Below, piece by piece: positions 9,967 to 19,000 of a DNA stretch of 19,797 nt; the first letter of the stretch is position 1, and every line of letters begins with the position of its first letter. A model generated the notes under the pieces. The model was not told where the DNA came from, did not search any database, and saw only the letters and a program-made list of their open reading frames with translations. The position numbers were made by a program, and so were the translations under genes. The DNA is from Cudoniella acicularis (lineage: Eukaryota; Ascomycota; Leotiomycetes; Helotiales; Helotiaceae), in the NCBI GenBank assembly GCA_013054445.1, contig JAAMPI010001104.1, positions 1-19,797 of the forward strand, in the 5' to 3' direction.

Positions 9967-10094
9967 GAAGGGAGGGGAGAGGAGGAAGGTTGGCTTTGAG
10001 GAGAGGGGAGGGGGAGAGGGATAGGGGTAATGGGGAAGAGGTAGGGGTAGGGGTAGGGGGAGGTTAGGGATTGCGGAGGGGGGGGAGAAAAGGG
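9967..10094 (+). repeat. Purine-rich tract with G-quadruplex motif
   Basis: About 130 bases dominated by G and A on the plus strand. At 10043-10069 four G runs are separated by TA, TA and AGGTTA, which fits the G3+N1-7 quadruplex rule; another GGGG run precedes it. A run of eight or more G lies near 10078-10086. The tract sits just past the 3' end of the small secreted protein gene. Confidence 0.75.
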
Positions 10095-10179
10095 CTTACA
10101 TTAGTTATCCCCGCAATAGGGATTTGGTAGGGGAAGGATTGGCCGTTATACTAAATAATTAAACAATCACCAAATCAGT

Positions 10180-10392
10180 TCAATACACTGACCCAAAACC
10201 CATCCATTTGGTTCTTCCAGCGAGGAATTTTGAACATACAGTAGTACCAGCATCAAACATACAAGCGGGCACAGTCCCAGTAATTCCATCGAGGCCATTC
10301 ATGCCGCAGAGACCGCCTTGGACTCTTGCGTTGGCGGGTGAGAGGGCGAGTGTGAGTGTGAGGAAGGCGACGAGCGTGAGGTAGGAAGGCAT
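10180..10392 (-). CDS. Small secreted protein
   Basis: A 70-residue frame. Residues 1-22 form a clear signal peptide: short N-region, hydrophobic core LTLVAFLTLTLAL, and an ANA-R cleavage site after residue 22. The mature part is only 48 residues, Gly-rich, with three Cys (29, 44, 53). I do not recognise the family. A TATA box about 120 bases upstream on the same strand and a clean intergenic region support it as a real gene. The 3' end is uncertain: inside the frame a perfect fungal donor GTATGT starts at 10239, and an acceptor TTTAG ends at 10151; splicing these 89 bases would remove Cys 53 and continue in a new frame after Thr 51-52, leaving two Cys. A weaker donor GTCAGT at the end of the frame is a third option. 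Role could be an effector-like or cell-wall protein, but nothing in the sequence decides this. Confidence 0.6.
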   Translation of the reverse strand: MPSYLTLVAFLTLTLALSPANARVQGGLCGMNGLDGITGTVPACMFDAGTTVCSKFLAGRTKWMGFGSVY

Positions 10393-10508
10393 CTTGTGTA
10401 TGTTCTAATTGAGACGGTGGGTTTTCAAACGTGTTGTAGTTGTTGATTTTCCAGAAATTGATAATTGACGCTTGTAGTAGAAGGGACTTAATAAATCAAC
10501 CCCTCTCT

Positions 10509-10519
10509 CTTTATATATA
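10509..10519 (-). promoter_or_regulatory. TATA box of the small secreted protein gene
   Basis: The minus strand reads TATATATAAAG, a strong TATA element, 117 bases upstream of the ATG at 10392. It is followed downstream by a purine-rich GAGAGAGGGG stretch. Confidence 0.55.
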
Positions 10520-10551
10520 GAAAACTATCTCAATTTCTTGCTTGCAAATGT

Positions 10552-10569
10552 TGACAAACAAATTTGTCA
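10552..10569. promoter_or_regulatory. Inverted repeat TGACAAA-N4-TTTGTCA
   Basis: Perfect 7-base arms with a 4-base spacer, about 35 bases upstream of the TATA box on the minus strand. Its position and symmetry suggest a dimeric transcription-factor site; the factor is unknown. An E-box-like CACGTG lies nearby at about 10604-10609. Confidence 0.35.
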
Positions 10570-11166
10570 CTATTTCACAAATCAAATTAAATTCCAAATA
10601 ATTCCACGTGCAAGAAATATTTAATACCCCTTCATCCACGTATTTAAACGGCATTTTACCCAATCACGAACTTCCTATTTAGGTACGCGGCCGCTGTTGC
10701 TTGCTTCCTCCGAGGATTGAGTCGTGTGTACGTATGGGTAGGTAAGGCGGGAGGGTAAGAGGGGAGGATACGAGGGTTGGTAGAAAGCTTATCCGTTTTA
10801 ACCTTTTTCGCTTCTGCGCGTGCGGTTGTGCAGTTGTGTAGTAGTGGTGGTGGTGGATGGAATGGGAAGGTGGGGAGTGAGAAAGTTAGGTAAGGGGAGG
10901 TTGAGTTATGGTTTGGGAAGCTCTTGCCAGTTCGCGTACTTTAATTCTATTTAAATAGCTGAGGATATCACCATAGGTTACTGACTTATCGCTTGAATTA
11001 TTGCTGTCGAGTTGCCATTTAGGATGACAAAACCTTTAGGAAGTGAAAAATAAGTCTAGAATTAGGCACTATACTAGTATAATTTTTTTTATATAAAGAC
11101 ACTACATGTGTTCAGGGAATTTTCTTTGTATACTTATTCACGCAAATATAATATCTCAACGCAATT

Positions 11167-12124
11167 TTATTGATTTCGCGACCCCTCCCTCTCCCCATTC
11201 GCACCAACCGAATCATAACACTTAATCAAAGTCACCTCATCCGGCTTCTGCTCTCCCACATAATACCACTTATGACCCTCCCCATACCTAACACTATACG
11301 TCTCCCCCTCTCTATTAGGATATATCAACCCTATGGGAACTAAATCTTCATCGGGGACGGAACGTGCATCAGCGATACCGAGGGGATCTTTCAAGATGGG
11401 CTTTATGGGTCGCCAGACGTTGATGATTTGGTGGCGGTGTTGGAGGAGGGTGGAAGCTTCGTCGGGGAGGTGGTGCGTTACGCGGGTGGGGGCCGCTTTG
11501 TAGGATTGGTCGATGTGTACGCGTTGAACGGGGCCGCGGCGGGCAGCTATGGGGTCAGTTGAGTTTGGGGAGGGACGTCGGATTGTGTGATCGAAGATGA
11601 AGACTCTGTTGGCGCCGGTGCTGGAAGATTAATTTGTTAGTTTTGTTGTTTCGATTTTAAAAAAAAAAAATTGTGATTTGGTAAGGGGTTTTTAGAATAA
11701 TGGAAAGAAGGGAACGAGAGAGAACATACGCCTTCTTCAAAATCTCCTCAACTTCCTTATAGTAAACACTCTTAATCCTCTCCTCATCCCGAAACTCCTT
11801 CTCCGCGCTCTCATGTTTTACAACCTGAAACCCAGTCGTATCAAGCGTGAACTTGTCCTCTTGACCTCTCACATCGTGGACTGTGACAGTATGCGGTTCA
11901 ATTGGGCGCTCGTAGGTTTCCGGACGATTGATGTAGGTTGGCGCAGGTGGGGAGCCGTCAGCGTTAGGGAGGAAATAGTTTAATGTTGTGGTTATGTCGC
12001 GGGGGGTTATGGTTTTGGTGGTAGTCGGTTTGATAGAAATGGAAGTTTGGGTAAGGGTTGGGTTGGGGTGGTTTGAGAGGAAGGTATGGGGGGATTGTGG
12101 GGTTTGGACTGCTGCTGAAGCCAT
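11167..12124 (-). CDS. CmcJ/AsaB-like oxidoreductase, C-terminally truncated
   Basis: Exons 12124-11730 and 11620-11167 (282 aa), with one intron (donor GTATGT, acceptor TTCCAG, 109 bp). The protein matches the fungal CmcJ/NvfI/AsaB family, which includes hydroxylase/desaturase AsaB and GA4-desaturase-like enzymes, believed to be Fe(II)/2-oxoglutarate-type. Family landmarks present: LNYFLPNADGSPPAPTY near 48-64, the ERPIEPHTVTVHDVRG block, IKSVYY, FIFDHTIRRP (139-148), HID (167-169, probable metal ligands), IINVWRP, ARSVPDEDLVP and the EVTLIKCYDS strand. The usual ending, with a PHxAF motif carrying the distal His and a RESIEVR final strand, is absent: the frame stops after a Gly/Glu/Arg-rich stretch and the DNA becomes AT-rich. 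The enzyme may be inactive. The start ATG is the first in frame after a TATA-like element. Confidence 0.85.
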
Positions 12125-13185
12125 TGTGATCCTTTACAATGATGAAACTAAGCAAGATGTTGTGAAGACGGACGATGGATTGAGAAGTGTAGAAATAATT
12201 GCTTTATCTTGAATCTCGAGTAAAGCTCGAAGTACCAACTCCCCTATATAACTACCTCGGTGTACAGTACACGCGTTTATTAAACAACAAAATTCCCGAT
12301 TTCAAATCAATGGTTCGATGCTTACCAAAAGCGCGTTTTAGTATGCGTGTGGTATATTGCACAAGTGATGTTGCAGATTGCGTCATGATAAGCATGAGGA
12401 GGGGAAATGCGGGGTAAGTTCTCAACTTCTGATAGGAAAGTTGGGAGGTCTTTATTTCAAAGCAAGCAAGAAGTTTGGTATCGCGTACTGATACATGATT
12501 CTGGGGTATGTGAGATTGGCATCTTGTGCAGGTGGATGTGGGGGTGGTCGGCTTGCTGGTTGTCCCGTGCGCCGCTCTAGGGGTATGGTATGTGCTGAAA
12601 TCGTAGAGAAGACTCCAAAATAATTAAATAACAGCGAATAATTGAGACAAAGGGTATTACTAGATAGGAAAAAAACATACCTCATAGTGATTTACCCTAT
12701 TGGCTAAATGGTATGACAATGACTTGGTGTTTTATTTTTGAGGTGTTGAGAAACCCTTTGTTCTTCGGAACAACCGGGAATTTGAAACGGTACCACACTT
12801 CGCATTTCTAAGACTCTATCTTTTGCGATCCAAACTAAATTGCAAAACCAAATTTCGGTAGCGTTCATAGCGTCTACAGTAGAATTATGTCGTATTCCGC
12901 GCAACTGGTCTACTCATTTCCATTATAGAGAACACCAGGTGAACTCCCAAGTAAATTCCAACCCCAGAAAAATGCAGTGCAAATCTAGTAATCCAAGCGC
13001 CTATATATTTCGTATCGACACAATTTCCATCTAAACCCTCTTCAATGATAGAAATAATCATTGTCCCGAATGCCTCTACTTCCCAAACTCCAATTTAAAT
13101 AGATTTGCTGTCGACAACCTGAAACCCGCCAGATTTCCAATCAAAAATCACCTAGCCCAAATTCAGTTTCAAATTCCAGACGAAT
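12125..13185. other. Gene-free region
   Basis: About 1.06 kb holding the promoter of the oxidoreductase gene on one side and the 3' end of the permease gene on the other. Short frames (for example 12452-12685 minus) match nothing known and lack coding character. No tRNA or repeat seen. Confidence 0.55.
12244..12251 (-). promoter_or_regulatory. TATA-like element of the oxidoreductase gene
   Basis: The minus strand reads TTATATAGG about 120 bases upstream of the ATG at 12124. A small inverted repeat TCGAG-N5-CTCGA lies between them at 12216-12230. Confidence 0.4.
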
Positions 13186-14912
13186 CTATTCTTTCTTGTG
13201 TCGGACCAGTTTGGTGATAGAAGTCCCATCCTCCAGTAGTGCAACTTCTTCCTCGTAGTGGTATCCTCTCCACTTCGGTAGTAACACAAACCAGAGGTAC
13301 CAATATAGAACTGATGTTAAAATTCTGAAAACAGGTTTAGTAACAAAGTGCCAAGATATAAGAGAATTTGTGACTTACAGTGCAATACCAACAACCGCAT
13401 ACGTCGCGTGCCAAAAACTCACGTCTCCCTTTCCTCCCGCAGGCTTCGAGAACGGCGCCAAAATCAACGCGACACAAACGAGAATTCTCAACCATACGGC
13501 AGGTAACCAGGCTTTGAAAGGCCTTTTCAATTCAGGGCGTCGTACTCGTAAGAGTAGAATTCCAATGGCTGTTGCAAGCGCAAGGAACTGTCCTGGGTAG
13601 CCTTCTACGTCGAGGATGAAAGCATAAACATCGCCTGGAGGTGGGAGAGTTATGACGAGTAAAGATGGATGTAATGGACGATGAGGCCGCCGAGTGGCGT
13701 ACCGAAGGGTTTAGATGAGGATAAGAGGGTGGCATAGGGAAGGAAGCCTTGGCGCGCGATTTCTTGGTTGACTCGTGCCTGAATGGAGTTAGTGAACTGG
13801 ATTTGAGAGAAAGTTACGATGGGGGAAAGGATGGGAAGTTGTCTTACCAACGCAAATGTCACTACCATAACGTTCCCTGCTGCTGAAATCGCAATCGCAA
13901 ACGGTAGCACAGTCCTCCCAAAGCCCGAGCCAAACACTCTCTCAAAAAACAAACCAGCAATTAATTCCCGACTTCCCTTAATCTCAGAAAGAGGTACAAC
14001 CACAAAATATGCAACATTGATAAGCAAATAAAGAATGCAAGAAGTGATGAGGGCTACTGGCCCCACTGACTTTAGCGTTCTCACTGGGTCCTTGACTTCG
14101 TTCAAAACATTATTGACGTTCGCCAAGCCGGCGTACGAGTAAAAGACCTTGAACAATGCAGTAGAAACCACGCCCCAACTCCAGACTGAATCCTTCCATA
14201 ATTCCTGCCACCTAAATACTCCAAAACCTGGAGTTTCCCCAAACGAATTGTCAGGCCTGAAGACGACAACGTAAAGACCAGATAGAGCCATGCAGATAAT
14301 TAAGAGAACTTTGATCCATCCCAGGAAATTCTGAATTTTGATACCAGCTGGAACGGATACACCGTGGATAACCGTAATAGCCGTCAGAAGAAGAACCGCG
14401 AGACCTTTCTCAAGCCATTCTCTCTCTTCGACCGCTAGAGCAAATAGAACATATCGTCCAAACACGATGCAATTACTCGCTGTAAAGCCCAAGATCACCG
14501 CTTGCGCCGCAACTAAAGTGCTTGCAAGAAAGCGGGGATGCTGGTATGTGAATTCAAGATACACTTTGTCGCCTCCGGATCGAGGAAGCATGCAACCGTA
14601 CTCGAGTGAGATTGCAAGCGAGCAGGCTGAGAGTATGGCACCGACAACCCAGAGTACAAGACTCAGTCCGATGGAGCCCACGGATGAAGTGATGCTTCCA
14701 GGTGTTGCGAAGATACCTGAGCCGATGACACGAGAGATTATGAGAATGTACGAGCCGGACCAGCCAAGATTGCGACCATATGTCGCGGTTTCAGGAATGA
14801 CATCTTCTTCGACTGCGCGATGTATTGATGTTTCACCGTGTGTCGAGTCTCGGGCGAAAGGCTGGCTAGGGGTGTTGATGCCGAGGAGTGGCTCTTGCTC
14901 TAGATCCGACAT
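13186..14912 (-). CDS. MUP1-type amino acid (probably methionine) permease with apparent frameshift
   Basis: A polytopic APC-superfamily transporter. Exons on the minus strand: 14912-13848, 13778-13379 and 13324-13186, with introns 13847-13779 (GTAAGA...TTCAG) and 13378-13325 (GTAAGT...TTCAG). Hallmarks: IGSGIFATPG (63-72) in the first membrane helix, EYGCMLPRSGGDK near 104-116, FYSYAGLANVNN, NEVKDP, ARVNQEIARQGFLP after intron 1, then GGLIVHYI. Just after HYI (about residue 392) the frame shifts: one base appears missing near 13667-13668 (GG where GGG is expected on the plus strand). Beyond it the next frame continues the family sequence (PSLLVI..., ILDVEGYPGQ, RRPELKRPFKAWLP, LPKWRGYHYEEE) to TAG at 13188-13186. 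Restored length would be 534 aa, normal for the family; as read it stops at about 397. Sequencing error, a real null allele, or an unusual intron are all possible. The close fungal homologues are MUP1-like, so methionine is the likely substrate. Confidence 0.85.
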
Positions 14913-15509
14913 GGCGATTCTAAAATGTGATATAAAATACAGAGTTAGAGAGGGACAAGTAAGGGAGAATAGGCTGGATTGTATCGATTAAACGCATGTT
15001 GCCGTTTCATGTTGCTGGATTTGTCAGGTCGATCTCGCACGCAATTTAGATAGCGATGACGAGTGAGATTCCTCAGGTTACCCACTTGGTTCTCAAATAT
15101 ATTTTGACGTTCGGTGCTGGTGAAGCACAAGGAACGATATAAACACTTCAACAAAAGAACCATTTTGCGCTTCGTTCCACTAGAAACCGCGTCCGCTAAG
15201 CTTTGTTGAGTTGCCAGAAGGTAATTGATTGGAATAACTCATCGTTGTGAATGCTTCCAAGAGGACCGACCGCCATGTCAAGTTTGAGGGTATAATAGTT
15301 CCTGGAATGGAGATAAATAGATCAATGCACCTCGCAATTGAACAAGCCTCAGGGGTCTAGCAGTTCGAGCGTTGTGGCTTGCTTGGAATTGACTTCAAGT
15401 CGAGTCCACATTTCACACCCGGCGTCCTGTCAGGCTCATCTGCGACTGACTAGTCTTCATGCTATAGCAATAGTAGGCCATTCCAGTGTGAGTTGGGCGC
15501 AATTGAAAA

Positions 15510-15550
15510 TGAAATTCTCGTGAAGAAAGTTTTGTACAAAAAGAATTTCA
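15510..15550. repeat. Nested inverted repeats
   Basis: Perfect 9-base arms TGAAATTCT (15510-15518) and AGAATTTCA (15542-15550) enclose a 12-base perfect palindrome TTTTGTACAAAA (15530-15541). Function unknown; could bind a dimeric factor or form a cruciform. Confidence 0.6.
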
Positions 15551-15651
15551 AACGGGTTTTGACATGATGATTTCTTCGGATTTCTTTCCGTGTTGACCCG
15601 CTGGAGAGATTCGGGGCTTAACCTTAGTCAGCTTTTCCTACACAAAGCGCT

Positions 15652-15658
15652 TGAGTCA
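15652..15658. promoter_or_regulatory. Gcn4/CpcA-type site TGAGTCA
   Basis: Exact match to the bZIP consensus TGAGTCA used by the general amino-acid control factor (Gcn4 in yeast, CPC1/CpcA in moulds), 740 bases upstream of the permease ATG and about 440 upstream of the Mug190 ATG. Confidence 0.3.
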
Positions 15659-15758
15659 CAACAGTGAAATATCTTTTGAAGACGACACAAATATAGAACT
15701 AATCTGTTTGTATTCGAAATACACCACTTGAGCTTTTTTAATCAAACGAGTCTGAAGG

Positions 15759-15765
15759 TCACGTG
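15759..15765. promoter_or_regulatory. CACGTG element (TCACGTG)
   Basis: TCACGTG is the Cbf1-type bHLH site that in yeast marks sulfur-amino-acid genes. Here it is about 330 bases upstream of the Mug190 ATG and 850 upstream of the permease ATG. Role not shown by the sequence. Confidence 0.25.
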
Positions 15766-16094
15766 CTCACACTGACCCCTGCATATCGAGATCTCCCGGC
15801 GCTTGCGTCTTGGCGAGATCCTTGACTCTGACGTCGTCCGCCAACTCCAACATTTCCCGTGCTTGGAATATACACTATGAGGGGAACACACACCCACTCG
15901 ACACCTGTCACGGTGGAGGTAGGGAATCATATTTTATGCCTTCTTACTCTCTTTTCCATTTCTCTCTGGACATCTCTCTTTCAAATCCAATGTTTGCCTG
16001 CAAACAGTTTTTTGAAGCTTCAACCGTACCAATTCCGTTCCGTTACTACTGATCCCACATTGGCAGATTTCACTGTTGAACACACTATTCGAAC

Positions 16095-19000
16095 ATGTCT
16101 TCTTCCGCCGACTTTGACGACGAAGCAGCTCGCAGAGACTACAGAGCACCATATTCCCAAAATCATCCCATACCCACCATCCAACGGTACCGCGAACATC
16201 GCAATGAGCTCGAGGAGAAACACAAACAAGCCGAAGATGCGCAACACACCGAGGAGGACGATTCCAGGGTGAAACGAGCATACAATTCCGTAAAATCAGT
16301 CATCAAGAATGAAGACAAGACCCGCCCAAATGGGGATCCGTATCCAACGTCAAATCGACACACAGACAACGCCGAACGTGCTCCCAGTGAGCAAGGTTCT
16401 GGTATACCAAGCGTGAAAACTACGGATGGCAATGGAGATCAATCGGAAAGGCAGAATAACGACAAGAAAGATGGAAAGGGGTCTCAAGGGTCCGCGACGG
16501 AGAAAGCTGCTAGGCAGACCGACCCGAAGCAAAAGCGAAAGGAGATGAAGCATAATAAAAGGGATGATGGCGGACGAGAAGTGACAGATCCAGTCACGCA
16601 TCTACCGCTCATCATTCGAGACTCTACCTATAAAGATCTGCGGCGAGCACCCGAGAACGAACAACCGCCTGGCATAAAGAAGAAACCCAATACTGGCTCA
16701 AGAGCAGCTTCAAAGTCTTCGAGTCAGCTTGATTCAGAGAGGGACGAACTTCAGCAGAACTACGATGGGATGCGGAAGGTCTTTCCCCCACCGGATTTCA
16801 ACGATGCTCGAGCAGAGTTGGTTCGGACCTATCAACTTGCATTGACTATGGGATTGAGCATCATTATTACCCTCTCTACTACGGTGATATTGTTGGTTTT
16901 ATTGATGAGTTCAAGATCGAGGCACCACCCTGCGGATAACAAGTCTTGGTCGAAGGCAAAACCGGAGGAACACTCGAATGGAATTTACATCACCCTAGCA
17001 GCAGTTACTGCAATTGTATCGGTTGTTGGATTTGGGATAATAATCCAGCTTCGGGGCTGGCTAGGGAAGAAAGTCGAAGCTATCTGGGAAGACGAAGTAT
17101 GGGATTCTGCAAGAGTGGAAGAGGAGAAATCGAACCAGGCAAACGAACGTCTTCCGGAATCTGTCGCTTGGATGAATAGCTTGCTCGCCTCTGTCTGGCC
17201 TCTGATCAACCCGGACCTGTTCGCGTCCTTGGTTGACATGCTGGAAGATGTCATGCAAGCAAGTTTGCCAAAGGTCGTTCGGATGGTAAGCATTGATGAT
17301 CTCGGTCAAGGCAGCGAGGCTATTCGAATACTCGGTATACGCTGGCTTCCCTTTGGAGCAGCCGACCGGTCGGTTGACGAGGAAGGAAATCTAAAACCTA
17401 CCAGCAACCAGGAGGCGAACGACCGAGGAGCTCCAGGAGAGGGCAAAGAGGAAGAGCTAGAGGACAAAGCGGTATCCGGCGATAATGAAGAAGGCTCAAA
17501 AAAGAAGGAAAAGGAAAGGAAAATGAAAGAACAAGAGCGAGAATCCATTCGCGAAGGGATGGAAGCGGAACAGGGTGATTTTGTCAATATGGAATTGGCA
17601 TTCGCATATCGAGCACGATCTTCTGGCAAATCAATCAAATCAAAAGCAAAGAATGCACACCTTTACCTGAGATTCTATCTTCCTGGAGGCATCTTTGTCC
17701 CAGTCTGGGTTGAACTTCGTGGGATTATCGGCACTATGCGACTACGTCTTCAGCTAGGCCCAGACCCTCCTTTCTTCAGCCTTTGTACCTTAACGTTCCT
17801 GGGTCAGCCTCGAGCCGATATATCTTGCGTTCCCTTATCCAAACATCTTCCCAATTTGATGAATGTGCCCCTTATTTCTTCTTTCGTCCAATCCTCGATC
17901 GACGCTGCTCTCGCCGAGTACGTCGCGCCGAAAAGCTTGACTCTAGATCTTAAGGACATGCTTGTCGGGGACGATTTCAAGAAGGATACTGTTGCACGTG
18001 GAGTTCTCATGATCCTCATCAAGGAGGCCAAACATTTCAAGGAAGGCGACGCAGGAATTGGACCTATCAAAGGTTCCAGCGATTCTTATGTCACCTGCTC
18101 TTGGGGAAAATTCGGGAAAACGATTACGTCCACTAGAATCATCGTCAAAGATCAACACCCAAGATGGCATGAATGGGCCTACTTGCTTGTCACACCTGAG
18201 GAGCTCAACGCAGAAGAGAACCTACGTCTACAATTATGGGATTCGGATAAATTTACCGCAGATGATAATCTGGGAAGAGTCGAGGTTGATCTGAAAGAAC
18301 TGATACATAGCCCGAAAATGAAGAACAAGATGTACGATAGAGAGGATCGATTCAGAGGCGAAGATCCGACTGAGAATATGCCTGGCACACTCAGCTGGTC
18401 AGTTGGATATTACGAGAAGACGAGAATCACCCAGGATCAACTTCGAAATCAGACCGAGGATGACAAGATCAAAACGGTGGAGGATCTTAAGAAGCTAGTA
18501 TCTGATACCGCCGAGAGGAAGCTTCGAGAAGCCACGGAAAAGGACGAGTCCAAGGAGGCTAAGCAGCAAAAGATACAGGACTACAAAGCGCGGGAGAATG
18601 CATTAATCTGCTCGTCTCCACCTGATCAAAATTATCGAAGTGGAATCTTGTCAATTCAGATACACAACATCACTGGCCTAGAAGTCGAAACCCTTCAGAA
18701 AAAGGACAAAGATAACGATCTCGATCGAGAAGATGATGCTGAGCAATCAGACGACCTACCAAGCTGCTACTGTACCATCATCTTCAACCACAAGAAGATC
18801 TATATGACACGAACCAAACCGAAAAACGCAAAGCCCTTTTTCAATGCAGGCACCGAAATTTTTATCCGCCACTGGAAGTCTGCTGAAGTCATGATCAGCT
18901 GCAGAGACAATAGAGAGCGAGAGAATGACGCCTTGTTGGGAATCATCTACCTTCCACTAGCCAAAGTCTTCGAAAAACGGAGCCAAATTATGGACATGTA

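Larger units (their letters stand above)
9063..10179. other. Gene-free region with low-complexity DNA
   Basis: About 1.1 kb without a convincing gene. It holds the MCP2 3' end, an ATTC microsatellite, a promoter-like block near 9358-9460 that leads only to a 19-codon frame (ATG 9460), a pyrimidine-rich tract and a purine-rich tract. The open frame at 9640-9999 is a product of the pyrimidine-rich sequence. Confidence 0.55.
10393..11166. other. Gene-free, partly AT-rich region
   Basis: No gene seen. It contains the small secreted protein promoter (10393-10620), a GT/GGT-rich stretch (10740-10890), and an AT-rich part from about 10940 to 11166 with two perfect 12-base palindromes (10947-10958 and 11070-11081) and a TATATAAAG on the plus strand near 11091 that leads to no gene. 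Confidence 0.5.
14913..16094. other. Shared upstream region of permease and Mug190 genes
   Basis: About 1.2 kb between two divergently transcribed genes, with no gene inside that I can support. It holds a Gcn4/CpcA-type TGAGTCA, a TCACGTG element and a nested palindrome, listed separately. Confidence 0.55.

Noticed and set aside
9640..9999. Plus-strand 119-codon frame rich in Pro, Ser and Leu
   Set aside because: It follows directly from the C/T tract; no signal of a real gene.
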